Assembly (NCBI RefSeq): GCF_910596095.1
Contig: NC_056551.1
Span: forward strand, 4,761,001-4,825,000
From: Thunnus maccoyii
Taxonomy: Eukaryota; Chordata; Actinopteri; Scombriformes; Scombridae
DNA: 64,000 bases
Reading direction: 5' to 3'
This document shows, piece by piece, positions 37,089-47,858 of this stretch. Under the pieces are notes generated by a model, which saw only the letters and a list, made by a program, of their open reading frames with translations, did not search any database and was not told the origin of the DNA. Within the stretch, counting starts at the first letter, position 1, and every line of letters begins with the position of its first letter. The position numbers were made by a program, and so were the translations under genes.

Positions 37089-37810
37089 ATGCGTTTCAAG
37101 AATGCAGTTAACTTGGGTTTTAATACAGGACAGGAGGAAAGTGTATTGCAAAGGTGTCTAAAGCTTCCCAATATTGTACAATCATCCTCTGTATTTTACA
37201 AAATGGCAGCAAATGCTCTGTATGGTAAAAGTGAGAGTCTGAGGATAGTATGGCAAAGGGACCTGGACACTGAGCTTGAACAAGAGGTTTGGGAGAATAA
37301 TGTCCATAACATGGGTTGGCCAGTAAGGGAGAGTAAGAGAAAATGTATACATTATAAAATAATTCATAGATAATATTGGACTCCAGTCAGACATAAAAGC
37401 TTGGTCTTTTTCGAAGCAATGGATGCTGGAAATGTAAGAGTTCTATGGGTACCTTCTGCACCTCATGTGGTTGAATTGGTTTCCCCATTTTGGACACAAG
37501 TGGTTGGGGCAATTGAGGAGTGGTTGGACCAGCCCTTGTCGAGCTCGCCTCGTCTCTGATACGAGTTAATGCTAGCCAAACTGAAATGTGGGGTAGCTTC
37601 CTGGATGTATTAGCTGTGGGGATCACTAGATAACAATATGTAATAGAAAGCTTTAATGTATTTCATGTGGGGTGTTGTGTGTTGTGTTGAGGGGAGATGC
37701 TTTGGCCTATCACGCTGTGCTGTCTGTGCGTTTGCTTTCATTTTTCATTTTTGTTCCGTCTGTGATTGTGTACTTTGTTTGTTGCAGGGTGTTTAAGAAA
37801 AAAATTTTAA
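37089..37810 (+). pseudogene. L1/Tx1-clade LINE ORF2 C-terminal relic
   Basis: The plus frame from 37089 includes ALYGKSESLRIVWQRDLD, then EVWENN and CIHYKIIHR. After an in-frame stop and frame changes it continues as YWTPVR, then CWKCK and, in another frame, PFWTQV. The order W..DL, YK..HR.YwTP, CWKC and fW is typical of the C-terminus of L1-like ORF2. A non-coding tail follows to an A-rich end near 37800-37820. A stop and frameshifts show it is dead and 5'-truncated. Confidence 0.7.
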
Positions 37811-40117
37811 AAAATTAAATGACAAAAAGAATGCAGTTAACTTACTAGTTCAACATTTTGAGAAATAGGCTTCGCTTATTCGCTTTCTTCCTTACTTGTT
37901 TAATTTTACACTTCTGGGGTAGAACTATGTAGTCCATCCTGGGCTCTACTTTTCTTGACTGTAAATTTGCTATACATTTTTGTATATTTGTAAATAAAGT
38001 CATTTTATAATTGTTGTTTTTTGTGGCTGAGATTTTATTCTAGAAATTCAAACACCACATTATTAACATAAGATTAAAATGAACGGCACATAACTGATGC
38101 TTTCATTTGGCCAAGCAGATTTGTTTTTGGCATGACCACCATTGACTTTTGAATTTATCCAGTATGTTTTTTAAGAGTTTGATAAGACCAAGAGTTGCAG
38201 ACTCTTCACAACCCATAAAGATCTTGGACATCTTTAAGGTGCATACACTGAATCGTACAGTGGCCCTGAGGGTCAAAACACAACAACATATCAGAAAACA
38301 CAATGACATTTCACAAAACACAACTAACTAGAAATGCTATCTTCCAGTGTCCCACTATACATTAATGACCAGTCAGCACATCTATATATCACTGACCAAT
38401 CTTGATTAAACTATGGATTGACTTGGGTTTTGAATTGTTGTCCCTACCTTTTCCACTTTGTGAAATGTTGTTGTGTTTTGAGAAATACAACTTTGGGAAC
38501 TTTGCGGCCAAATTGAAGCTATGAATAACAGAGTAAGAAACACAACATTTGACATTTTGCACAATGACACATTCAGGAAACATATCTAAAACTACTATAT
38601 TTTTTACTGTAAACAGACAGTGAGCATAGAAATAGCCTTGACTAATTTATTAAAAATTTACATTTTACCAAAATTAGAATGAACTATGCATAAAAAAATG
38701 TAAAACTGATCATTCCTGCAGCATGTGAAGGCAGCATTATGTGTACGGCGGCTACACATTTATCAAACCTGAAAAAATGTGAGCCCTCGGGGTCCTAACG
38801 CCCTCGGTTTACTTCCTCATTCACTTTGGCCTAAATGTTCAACAGGTGGAAACACAATTAGTGTACTGATATTTTTTATGACTAAAAAGAAAAGTTATTT
38901 TCACAGAAAATCTAATCATCTGATTAAAAACATAAGTATGAACATTTTAAAACTCAATGCACTGAGTAATCAACAGTGTAAGAGAATCTATCCTTTATAA
39001 TATCAGGAAATATAAAACTGTTCACCAAACTGATGTTTAAATGTAACTCAGCTGTGAAATGATGCAGAAAGTTTACATCAAGACAAAGTAGGACAACAAT
39101 GAAAATTTAAAGACAAATCCAAATTTGTGCAACATGGTCCAAAGACCCCTTCATCAAAAATATAGGTTGCTAGGAAACAGCTTACTCAGTCCATGCTCAT
39201 TTCCTGTCAGTGTCTGATATTAACACTGTAACAAGAAAAAAAAAAAAACCATTGAACCCATTTTGACAGGTTATATTTTGTGAAGCACACTGGTGGCCAA
39301 GATGTGTTTTTAGTGTATGAACAATTTCCTATTATTATTTGTATAAAAGCAAACTAACACATCAGTGACAAACTCAGCAGTTACTATACACTTTCCTCAA
39401 CTTCCTGTAAAGGCCCCAGACTGCCATTAACTGTAACTCCCTTTGTTTTTAGCAAAATAACATTGATTTCTTGCATCAGTTCTTTTTTATGCAAAAAAAA
39501 TGACCGCCATAACACTTTAATAAAATTAAAAACATAAGGTGGTGTGTGTTACACAGTACAACATATGAAAAACATGATGGGGAACGGTGCTTGCCCAATA
39601 TTGTTAAAAAGTAAAAAGACCATGTAAATTACTGAGTTGTATACTTTAAGATTATAAAATGGCATGACAAATACAAAAAGTTTATTTTCATAGTGCAAAT
39701 TTTGTCTAAGTAATTTTCTCAAACTATACAGCGAGGAACACTTCCAAAAATTGATTTAGATAAGGAAAAAAATCTTTAACTGAAAAAAATTTGAGAAATC
39801 CCAGGACCCCTCTGGACAGACAGACATGCAGTAAATGTGTACAGAGTAGACATACTGTGAGCAATAGTAGAATCAAAAAGAAGAGAAACGGTATACACTA
39901 TACAATGAGTAGCTGCAAAGTAGTATCACCACAAAGTAAATACAGAATGACAGATTTACAGTTAGTGCAAAGTAGCAGAGAGTTCAAGACTAGCAAAATT
40001 ACAACATAAAACCTCAGTGCAAACTGATGTAGCTTTTACACAATTTATCAAAGTAGCTCTAAGTGTATTAAAGAGTAAGAGTAAGCCTTGTCTCATGGTG
40101 ATATACTATACTTTTCA
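37811..40117. other. AT-rich intergenic DNA
   Basis: No gene supported. Around 38270-38330 and 38455-38560 there are partly complementary copies of 'aaaacacaacaacat' and 'acatttcacaaa', probably a decayed repeat. An A run lies at 39236-39249. Confidence 0.5.
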
Positions 40118-40270
40118 TACTGACAACAACAACAAAAAAAACAAAACCAACAAAATATTGATTGTGTATCCAAAGCCTTATATAACTTATTCCTCTGTGC
40201 CATAGAGCTCCTTTCCTGTCCAAAGACCATTAAAAACCTCAATGAGCCACACTACCTGTCCTGCTGCTGG
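40118..40270 (+). mobile_element. Fragment of R3 TTAA element
   Basis: 'ttgattgtgtatccaaagcc', 'cattaaaaacctcaatgagc' and nearby text match the family represented by the element at 18580. Both ends are missing. Confidence 0.45.
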
Positions 40271-41334
40271 AAATAAAGCACCAAATGTGTATTAATCCGC
40301 TGCTGAAAATAGTCCCAGACAAAGCCAATTTCCTCCAATTTGAGTAAAAAAAACTTGACACCTTCAGGAACCCATGGAAATGGGAGTAGGCACCAAAGAT
40401 AGAGTAAGAACATCAGAAAGTATTGAGAGATGGACTAACACAGTTAGATTTTGCTGACAAAAAAATAAAATAGTAACACCAGCTATATTCCTATAAAGCA
40501 TTTGTGTTAGTGTCTAAATGTGTTGTATGAAAACCACAGAAACTGACTGTTTTCATTCACGATCGTGTGATGCTTTTAATTTTTAAACCTCACTTACTGA
40601 CTGAGCTCCAGTTAATCTTTCAATCAAATCTTATTGGCTGCATCTCAGTCGTCATGGATACCACGCGCCTCTGCAAACACTTGAAGTGCCAAAGCAAATG
40701 CTCTACTCTTGAATACACATACACACACACACACACATCTTTTTAGCAGGCTAGTAGTGACTAGTTGACATGGTGTGTGCTGTATGTGTAGGTTTGTGCT
40801 ATGCGTATGTGTTTCTATGCACGTGTGTGTATGTTTGCATGTGTGTGTATGTGTGTGTCTGTATCTTTCAGTAAATTCATATTTGAATGTGTGTCTGTTT
40901 ATGTGTGTGATCATGCATGTGCTGGTCTCAAGCCGTGTTCAGGATCAAAGTTTTACCAACCTGTTGCTATGGAGACATGAAATTGGATTCAGCATGTCAT
41001 GTGTCTTTGGTCTAATTAGTGAGTAAACATAAAGACTCTCCTATCAGGGCCTCACATGAAATCAGAATCAGAGAAAGTAGCAAGGGAAAGAAGACCTGGA
41101 AAAATACACATGTAGATGAGAAGAGTACAGAGAGGCAGAGAAACATCCTTTGGATTTGGTTGAACTTTGAAAAATCGAGAGGGACAAGGGAACAGCCAAT
41201 AGAAGGCTGATGCATTTGCAGGGTACTCCTATGCCTGCCTATGGTGCTGTGAAAGTAAATATCTTTCAGAGGGATGGTATTAAAAGAAAAAAACAGCCAC
41301 GTCATCACTCATGTAATATTATACAGACAGCAAG
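40271..41334. other. Intergenic DNA with AC/GT microsatellites
   Basis: A short AC run (40718-40737) and a GT-rich stretch to about 40910 give spurious Cys/Val frames. No gene supported. Confidence 0.5.
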
Positions 41335-41662
41335 CAGCTCTGTGAGGATGCCTTGCCTTTAGCAAAATGCTAACATCAGCATGATCACAAAGACAGTGCT
41401 AACATTCTGATATTTAGCAGTATAACATTTACCATGTTCATCATCTGTGGTTACCATGGTAGCATACTAGCATTTACTAATCAGCATTTAACACAAAGTA
41501 CATCTGGGACTGCAGTTATTTGGTCATAAATCAAAGTATTAGACAAATTAAACTTGATTTGACCTGATGATTGCGTTAGATGAAAAGTCAGAAGTTATTT
41601 CAATTCATCCTGACGGGGACATGAGTGTCTGTGCCAAATTATAATCCATCCAATAGTTGAGG
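41335..41662 (-). repeat. Dispersed repeat family R1, copy D (inverted)
   Basis: 'ttagcaaaatgctaacatca' and 'aatccatccaatagttga' are reverse-complement versions of the blocks in copies A and C. This is the only copy on the minus strand. Confidence 0.6.
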
Positions 41663-43206
41663 CATAAATGCAGCAGAAGGCACAGGGTCAAGCAAGGCAA
41701 ATGGCTTTCCAGAGCAACCTTTCCCTCTGCATTAGGTGATTTTAGGGGAGCCACCAGTCCCCAAAGAAATGTGATCAGTCATGGGTGGCCTTATGATCTA
41801 TTTTGCCACATTAACAAAACAAAAGGTTAAAGATTCTGATTTTAATAAGTGTGTGAGTAACCACGGCCCTTTTAGCTGATACTGGACCTCCAGAACCACA
41901 GTTATGCTAATGTTAGCTTTAGGTTGTGTAAGCAGGTGTTGATGTTGGATGTGGTGTGGAATGTCAGTTTAGCTCTAATGTTATGCCATCTAATATCCTT
42001 TTTGCCTATGTTTGTCTAACAAGTGAATAAAATACTCTGTTAAAATAAATGAATAACATAATTAAAGTAAAAACTCATGTCAACAACAGGACACATAACA
42101 GAAACTGAGCTAAAAAGAGAAATGATTTAAACAAACTGAGGAAATTAAAGAGATTAAAACAAAAACTGGCAGCTAATAAAAACTAAGCCAAGGGCGACAC
42201 CTTGAGGTGAAACAAAAACATGATAACGAAGCCCAACCAAACAAAACTGTAGAGAGTTCAGGACAGGGACAAATCATGGAAAATAGCCCTTACATTTGTT
42301 CTTTGGTTCATAGGACTTTCATAAAACAGAAAAAACAAACTGGCATATAGTGCTCTCTGATTGGCTAATAAGAATCCAGTGTAACAGTCATTTGTACTCT
42401 ACGGAGTGAATCATTTACAAAAGCAAAAACACTACAGAAACATTTTAATGGACTATGAGTATAAAAGGGTTAACTGATTTTTTCAGGAACAACTGAGTTA
42501 TTCCATTGTACCCTGATATAGATCTAGTATACATAAACCATAATATCTGTTTTACCAACTTCAAAACATACATCATACCAGTACTGGTGTTTCCTATTAC
42601 AAATCTTCATGACACTTTTTATATAAGCATGTCAAGACACTGATCATTATTGACCAAATAGGAGTGTGTGGAACACATTTTGTTAAATTGTAAGTAATTA
42701 TTACATTGTCAGTGTCTCCACTAAAGGTTGACATAACAAGGCTCCGCTGGGCTGATGAGGCAATTGCAGGGAACTTGAACTGAGTTACGTAACACAGTTT
42801 CTCCAGTCAGAACAAACTGTATTAAATGTTTATCAGATTGTGTCGGTATATCACCCTATAACGTTATTTTATATCTTTGCATGGGCAGTTTTAATTGTGT
42901 ACTTAAAGCAGAAGGTTTTTTACTAGGGCTATAAACACGCTGACTCATTGAAACCACTCCTCTTCCTGGAATGATTTCAAGTGCAATAAACCCTCCCTCT
43001 ATTTCCTGCTTTCCAACACAGTCAGTCCCATTCAGTCCAAATGTTTCCTGCCTCCTTTTACTTCAGCAGATCTGTCAGTGTATAGATGGGAGTAACTGTT
43101 ATGTTGTAAAGTGAAGCCCCATTCATTGCAGATCAGCAAGCACATATAACGAAAGGGAACAAAGCTTTGGTTTGGACTATCAGTTCTCAGTGCTCATCAT
43201 GCATGT
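41663..43206. other. Upstream region of TRIM-A, nothing else recognised
   Basis: AT-rich intergenic sequence. Near the gene, 'gaaagggaac' at 43151-43160 is a second, weaker IRF-like site. Confidence 0.4.
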
Positions 43207-43218
43207 GAAAGTGAAACT
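43207..43218 (+). promoter_or_regulatory. Interferon-stimulated response element (ISRE) before TRIM-A
   Basis: GAAAGTGAAACT matches the ISRE/IRF consensus GAAANNGAAACT exactly and lies 31 bases upstream of the TRIM-A start codon. IRF and ISGF3 factors bind such sites in interferon-stimulated genes. It could act from the proximal promoter or from the 5' leader, depending on the unknown transcription start. Confidence 0.6.
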
Positions 43219-43243
43219 ATTTCACATTCACTGTCTCTGAGCG

Positions 43244-43315
43244 ATGAAATGGCGCACCAACAAAACCTGCTTGACCAGAAAAAACTCTCCTGTTCGATCT
43301 GTTTGGATCTACTGA
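43244..43315 (+). promoter_or_regulatory. Overlapping upstream ORF in TRIM-A
   Basis: An ATG at 43244 lies five bases before the TRIM-A start in another frame and runs 23 codons to a TGA at 43313-43315, inside the main CDS. Ribosomes that start there would miss the TRIM start. In TRIM-B the corresponding bases read GTGAAATGG instead of ATGAAATGG, so the upstream ATG is absent. Its effect is inferred only. Confidence 0.5.
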
Positions 43316-44925
43316 AGGATCCAGTGACTATTCCCTGTGGACACAGCTATTGTATGAACTGTATTAAAAGCCACTGGCTTGAAGAGCATCAGAAGAAAAT
43401 CCGCAGCTGTCCTCAGTGCAGACAAATCTTCAGACCGAAGCCTGTCCTGGTGAAAAACACCATGTTAGCAGATTTAGTGGAGGAAGTGAAGAAGATAGAA
43501 CTCCAAGCTGCTCCACCTGATCACTGCTATGCCGGACCTGAAGACGTTGCCTGTGATGTCTGCACCGGCAGAAAATTGAAAGCTCTCAAGTCCTGTCTGC
43601 AGTGTCTGGTCTCTTACTGTGAGCAACACCTCCAGCCTCACTATGAATCTCCTGCCTTTGAAAAACACAAGCTGGTCGACCCCTCCAAGAAGCTTCATGA
43701 GAACATCTGCTCTCATCATGGTAAAATTATGAAGATTTTCTGCCGTACTGATCAAAAATGTATCTGTTGTGTTTGCTGCATGGATGAACATGAAGGCCAT
43801 GACACTGTCTTAGCTTCAGAGGAAAGGACTAAGAGGCAGGGAGAGCTTGGAACGAGTCGACAAAAAATCCAGCAGAGAATCCAGGACAGAGAAAAAGATG
43901 TGAAGATGCTTCAGCAGGAGCTGGAAACCATTAATCGCATTGCTGATAGTGCAATGAGTAACAGCGAGAAGATCTTCATTGAGCTGGTCCGTCTTATCAA
44001 GAATAGAAGCTCTGATGTGAAGCAGCAGATCAGATCCAAGCAGAAAACTGAGGTCAGTCGGGCAAAAGAGCTTCAGGAGAAGCTGCAGCAGGAGATTGTC
44101 GAGCTGAGAAGGAAAGATAAAGCTCTGGAGCAGCTCTCGCACACAGAGGACCACTCTCTATTCCTACACAATTACTCCTCGTTGTCCCAACTTAGTGAAT
44201 ATACAGACTCACCCAGCATCAAAATCCGTCCTCAGAGGTACTTTGAAGGTGTGACAGAAGCTGTGTCTGTGGTCAGAGATAAACTACAGGAAATTCTTGG
44301 TGAGGTATGGACCAAAATCTCACAAGTAGTGACTGAGGGTGATATTTTACTGCCACAAGAAGAGCCTAAGACCAGAGCTGAATTTTTACAATACACACAC
44401 CAAAGCACACTGGATCCAAATACAGCAAACGCCCGGTTGTTATTATCAGATGAGAACAGAAAAGCTACGGTAGCTAAACAAAAACAGCTATATTCTAGTC
44501 AGCAAGACAGATTTACTGACATGTTTCAGGTCCTGGGTAGAGAGAGTCTGGGTGGATGTTGTTACTGGGAGGTGGAGAGGAGCAGGTATGAAGTTTCAGT
44601 GGCAGTTGCATACAAGAATATTAGCAGAACAGGATATGAAAGTGGATTTGGAAATGATGACAGGTCTTGGGCCTTGGAATGTTTCGACAAACGTTATGAA
44701 TTCAGACATAATGGCGTTACAACTTATATCTCAGGCCCTCAATCATCCAGAGTTGGAGTGTACCTGGATCACAGAGCAGGTATTCTGTCCTTCTACAGCA
44801 TCTCTGACACCATGACTCTCCTCCACAGAGTCCAGACCACATTCACTCAGCCGCTCTATCAGGGACTTGGTATTTTTGGTTCGGATGATAATGGATCTGC
44901 TGCTGAGCTCTGTAAGCTTGAGTAG
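43249..44925 (+). CDS. TRIM-A: finTRIM-like RING/B-box/PRY-SPRY E3 ligase
   Basis: A single-exon gene of 558 codons. The RING finger has all eight C3HC4 ligands (Cys15, Cys18, Cys30, His32, Cys35, Cys38, Cys54, Cys57). A first B-box-like Cys/His cluster (about 102-130) is followed by a B-box2 (Cys154, His157, Cys165, Asp168, Cys173, Cys176, His181, His184). A charged coiled coil covers about 190-300, and a PRY-SPRY (B30.2) domain runs from about 387 (LDPNTAN) to the C-terminal AAELCKLE. This is the architecture of fish TRIM16/TRIM25-like and finTRIM proteins: cytoplasmic E3 ubiquitin ligases, several involved in antiviral signalling, with the SPRY domain binding the target. The start at 43249 is supported by alignment with TRIM-B, whose start gives the same length. 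An ISRE lies just upstream and an overlapping uORF starts at 43244. The exact orthologue cannot be named because this family has expanded within fish. All key residues are intact, so it is probably functional. Confidence 0.93.
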   Translation: MAHQQNLLDQKKLSCSICLDLLKDPVTIPCGHSYCMNCIKSHWLEEHQKKIRSCPQCRQIFRPKPVLVKNTMLADLVEEVKKIELQAAPPDHCYAGPEDVACDVCTGRKLKALKSCLQCLVSYCEQHLQPHYESPAFEKHKLVDPSKKLHENICSHHGKIMKIFCRTDQKCICCVCCMDEHEGHDTVLASEERTKRQGELGTSRQKIQQRIQDREKDVKMLQQELETINRIADSAMSNSEKIFIELVRLIKNRSSDVKQQIRSKQKTEVSRAKELQEKLQQEIVELRRKDKALEQLSHTEDHSLFLHNYSSLSQLSEYTDSPSIKIRPQRYFEGVTEAVSVVRDKLQEILGEVWTKISQVVTEGDILLPQEEPKTRAEFLQYTHQSTLDPNTANARLLLSDENRKATVAKQKQLYSSQQDRFTDMFQVLGRESLGGCCYWEVERSRYEVSVAVAYKNISRTGYESGFGNDDRSWALECFDKRYEFRHNGVTTYISGPQSSRVGVYLDHRAGILSFYSISDTMTLLHRVQTTFTQPLYQGLGIFGSDDNGSAAELCKLE

Positions 44926-45473
44926 AAAGAGGTTAAGAGGCAGTGGGAGTAGGGGTGTGAGTCAGTGGCTTCACAGAGATTAAACTCTCTTCATGAGTCA
45001 GTGATTAATGATTTAACAAGTATTGTTTTTTCTTTTTGATTTGATCTGACTATGTGTACTATCATTTGATTCAGAAACTATAATAAGACATTATTATGGT
45101 TTTGGCTTTGAAGTATTGCAATTCCAGTGCAGTTTTGCAATGTTTGGATTCTTCCTTTAAGGGATGCCAAAAAAGTGAGTTCTTAGTAATGAAAGTGTTG
45201 AAAGTGTCTTAGTCACGGTCTTTCTCAGTCATGTGTGCTTGTGAAATGCAGTGTGAGTAACATTTCCAGAATGTTGAAACTCCTAAGAATTATTCCAAGG
45301 AACTCGCTATACTCCAACAATTATGGTTTAGAGTTGCTGTCTTTTCTTCACATTGAACTCTTGTATTACTACATTCCAAATGTTTTATCTTCAGGTACAA
45401 ATTTTGCACCAGAAATGAAGTTACAGCTGGGTAAAACCACAGTGCACTTCCTCTATGATGATATTTTTTTATA

Positions 45474-45687
45474 AATAAATCTTTTTACAGTTGCACATTA
45501 TTGCTTTGAATCTGTAAATAATTTAACATGTTCAATTGTCTACTCTTACATATAGTGTTCCTTTATTTCATGTGAACATTTGCACTTTCATTTTAGATTG
45601 AAGTAATATTTTTGTGATTTTGTTTTTATAGAAACCTGGATTGTGATCATTGTATACAATTGTCATGAAAAGCACTTTGCCAATAAA
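45474..45687 (+). terminator. Polyadenylation signals for TRIM-A
   Basis: AATAAA occurs at 45474-45479 and at 45682-45687 (in 'tttgccaataaactgagat'). They imply a 3' UTR of roughly 0.55-0.8 kb after the stop at 44925. Confidence 0.45.
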
Positions 45688-45709
45688 CTGAGATCCTCAG
45701 TTTTGCTTC

Positions 45710-46448
45710 AATGACCATGATGTTCACTATGTATTGTACTATAAAAAAAAATCATTAAGATATTTCAACTGAAAGCATCTGACTGCCTGAAAGTCATGAG
45801 TTCAGGTTAAAGTACTTACACTGAATTCATGCATACAGCCAAACATGCATTTTTTTTACATTTATCAGATAATTGTAGTTACTTGTTACTTAGATTAACA
45901 TCTTACATATTTTAAATACAAAATATAGGATCTGTTTATAAAATATGATGCATTTACAACATACAGTATACAAAGTAGTTCACATTAGCTCAACCAGCTA
46001 CAATATTCTATAATATAAATTCTGTTCACATTTTAACGTTTAATTAATGATAATCAATAGTGTCTTGGTGAGTCGTTCTCCAGTCACTCTGGGCTCTGGC
46101 TAATAAGAGGACTACAATTTCTGTTGCACTTAGGCAAGAGGACATGAATGAGCAACTTAAATGTTTCACATATAAACATATGAATAAAATAAGAGTTTAA
46201 GTGCTGTAAATGATGATGAAACAATCTTATAAAATAATTAACTTAATTCTGCAAAAGTCTAAAATAATATTCTGGTATTATTCCATGGCAATGGGTTGTT
46301 ATTTAAATTTATTTTTGTCTTTCATTCATATTTGTCCTTTTATGCTGTATTATTTATGTTCGAATTACAGTCGATTCAGGAACAACTTGTTTTACCAATG
46401 ATACATGCAATTAATTGCACACAAACATGTGCTCATCATGCATGCATG
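45710..46448. other. Spacer between TRIM-A and brcc3
   Basis: AT-rich sequence with no gene. Short frames only. Confidence 0.5.
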
Positions 46449-46492
46449 CTTTCTTGTAATGTTGTGTGCAATTTTACAACATTACAAGAAAG
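46449..46492. repeat. Perfect 17-bp hairpin upstream of brcc3
   Basis: Bases 46449-46465 (CTTTCTTGTAATGTTGT) are the exact reverse complement of 46476-46492, with a 10-base loop. It lies about 170 bases before the brcc3 start codon and about 95 bases before the ETS-type site. Confidence 0.95.
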
Positions 46493-46586
46493 TCCAAGAA
46501 CACAAAAATAACTTCTTTTTTTTATATCTTAAGCGGAACCTTTTCGTCTGCGCCTACACGGACTGTTTTTGGTGCAGTACTGCATA

Positions 46587-46598
46587 ACACGGAAGTGA
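46587..46598 (+). promoter_or_regulatory. ETS-type core promoter site of brcc3
   Basis: ACACGGAAGTGA contains the CCGGAAGTG-like ETS/GABP core typical of TATA-less housekeeping promoters, and lies 64 bases before the start codon. A second related word (AAGCGGAACC) is at 46531-46540. No TATA box is visible nearby. Confidence 0.5.
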
Positions 46599-46661
46599 AG
46601 CACTGCCCCTGCTTCTGTTTATGTCTTGGTTCGGGATAGAGAGCCTACTTTCACTAAAACC

Positions 46662-47444
46662 ATGGCAGTGAGCGCAGTTCACCTGGAGTCCGACGCCTTC
46701 CTGGTGTGCATGAATCACGCGCTGAGCACGGAGAAGGAGGAGGTGATGGGTCTGTGCATCGGACAGGTGGAGAACGCCCGGATCGTCCACATCCACTCCG
46801 TCATCATCCTCCGCCGCTCGGACAAGAGGAAGGACCGGGTGGAGATCTCCCCGGAGCAGCTGTCAGCGGCCTCCACGGAGGCTGAGCGGCTGGCGGACAT
46901 GACCGGCAGACCGATGCGGGTGGTCGGCTGGTACCACTCCCACCCTCACATCACCGTGTGGCCGTCCCACGTAGACGTGCGGACCCAGGCCATGTACCAG
47001 ATGCTGGACCAGTGCTTCGTCGGGCTCATCTTCTCCTGCTTCATCGAGGACAAGAATACGAAGACGGGGCGCGTGCTGTACACCTGTTTCCAGTCCGTGC
47101 AGGCTCAGAAGGGCTCCGAGTACGAGCGCGTGGAGATCCCCATCCACGTAGTGCCGCGCGACGCCATCGGCAAGGTGTGCCTGGAATCGGCGGTGGAGCT
47201 GCCGCGGATCCTGTGCCAGGAGGAGCAGGACACCTACCGCAAGATCCACAGCCTGGCACACCTGGACCCCGTCACTAAGATCCATAACGGCTCCGTGTTC
47301 ACTAAGAACCTGTGCAGCCAGATGTCGGCGGTGAGCGGGCCGCTGCTGCAGTGGCTGGAGGACCGGCTGGAGCAGAACCAGCAGAGCATCGTGGAGCTGC
47401 AGCGGGAGAAGGAGAGGCTGCTGCAGGAGCTGGCCGCTCTGTGA
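46662..47444 (+). CDS. brcc3: BRCC36 K63-specific deubiquitinase
   Basis: The 260-codon single exon encodes the JAMM/MPN+ zinc metalloprotease BRCC36, which cleaves Lys63-linked ubiquitin chains. It acts in the nuclear BRCA1-A complex (with Abraxas, RAP80, BRCC45 and MERIT40) and in cytoplasmic BRISC, which in mammals deubiquitinates the interferon receptor. The catalytic Glu27 lies in STEKEEVMG. The zinc motif HxHx7SxxD is intact as His92, His94, Ser102 and Asp105 (WYHSHPH...PSHVD). The C-terminal helix from about 226 (WLEDRLEQNQQ) is the coiled coil that pairs with Abraxas or KIAA0157. Compared with the 316-residue human protein, two internal segments are absent: one after GLCIG (residue 34) and one after QAQK (residue 150). 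The ATG at 46662 has a strong context (ACCATGG). An in-frame TTG upstream at 46626 is not needed. The gene lies in the same direction as TRIM-A and is clearly GC-richer than its flanks. Mammalian BRCC3 has many exons; this copy has none of the introns. Confidence 0.96.
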   Translation: MAVSAVHLESDAFLVCMNHALSTEKEEVMGLCIGQVENARIVHIHSVIILRRSDKRKDRVEISPEQLSAASTEAERLADMTGRPMRVVGWYHSHPHITVWPSHVDVRTQAMYQMLDQCFVGLIFSCFIEDKNTKTGRVLYTCFQSVQAQKGSEYERVEIPIHVVPRDAIGKVCLESAVELPRILCQEEQDTYRKIHSLAHLDPVTKIHNGSVFTKNLCSQMSAVSGPLLQWLEDRLEQNQQSIVELQREKERLLQELAAL

Positions 47445-47757
47445 GCCGGGAGGACAGTCTGGAGACCACAATCAGTTCCTTCAAAACGACCTTCTGCTCT
47501 GCTCGTCTTAGCTTTCTTACGGTTTTCTTACCTCCCAGGCAGGTGTGGGTCGAACATCAGTACTTTGTTGGTACCAACAGAAAAGTGTTTGTGGGATAGA
47601 ATATCAGAAACTAAAATACCAAAAGTTGGCATTGAATGTCTGGTCAGATTTGTTGTCCTGGTTACTTATTCTTGATCGCATATTTCCTTATTCATCAATC
47701 ATATTTTGACAAAACTGTGACTGCATTATTTAGGTAAAGTTCTTTGAGCAGTGCTAT
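47445..47757. other. Probable brcc3 3' UTR start
   Basis: No frame or repeat is recognised. Composition falls back to AT-rich within about 100 bases of the stop. Candidate AATAAA signals lie only further on, for example 49080-49085. Confidence 0.35.
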
Positions 47758-47858
47758 GGCTGCAACTGATTACTTTCATTATTGAATAATCTGCTCTCAA
47801 TTAATTAAAAGAAAAAGAGTCCAGAGAATGTCTTGTTTTGTCCAGAGAACCAGAGAAT
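47758..47858. mobile_element. Fragment of hAT-like MITE
   Basis: 'ggctgcaactgattacttt', 'cattattgaataatctgct' and 'aatgtcttgttttgtcca' are diagnostic blocks of the family at 12080-12402, shuffled by deletion. Confidence 0.5.

Noticed and set aside
46626..46661. N-terminal extension of brcc3 from a TTG codon
   Set aside because: TTG is not a normal eukaryotic start. The ATG at 46662 has a strong context and gives the expected MAV start.
46863..47471. 202-codon antisense frame over brcc3
   Set aside because: It arises from the high GC content of the brcc3 coding strand. It has no family resemblance, and the sense frame is clearly BRCC36.
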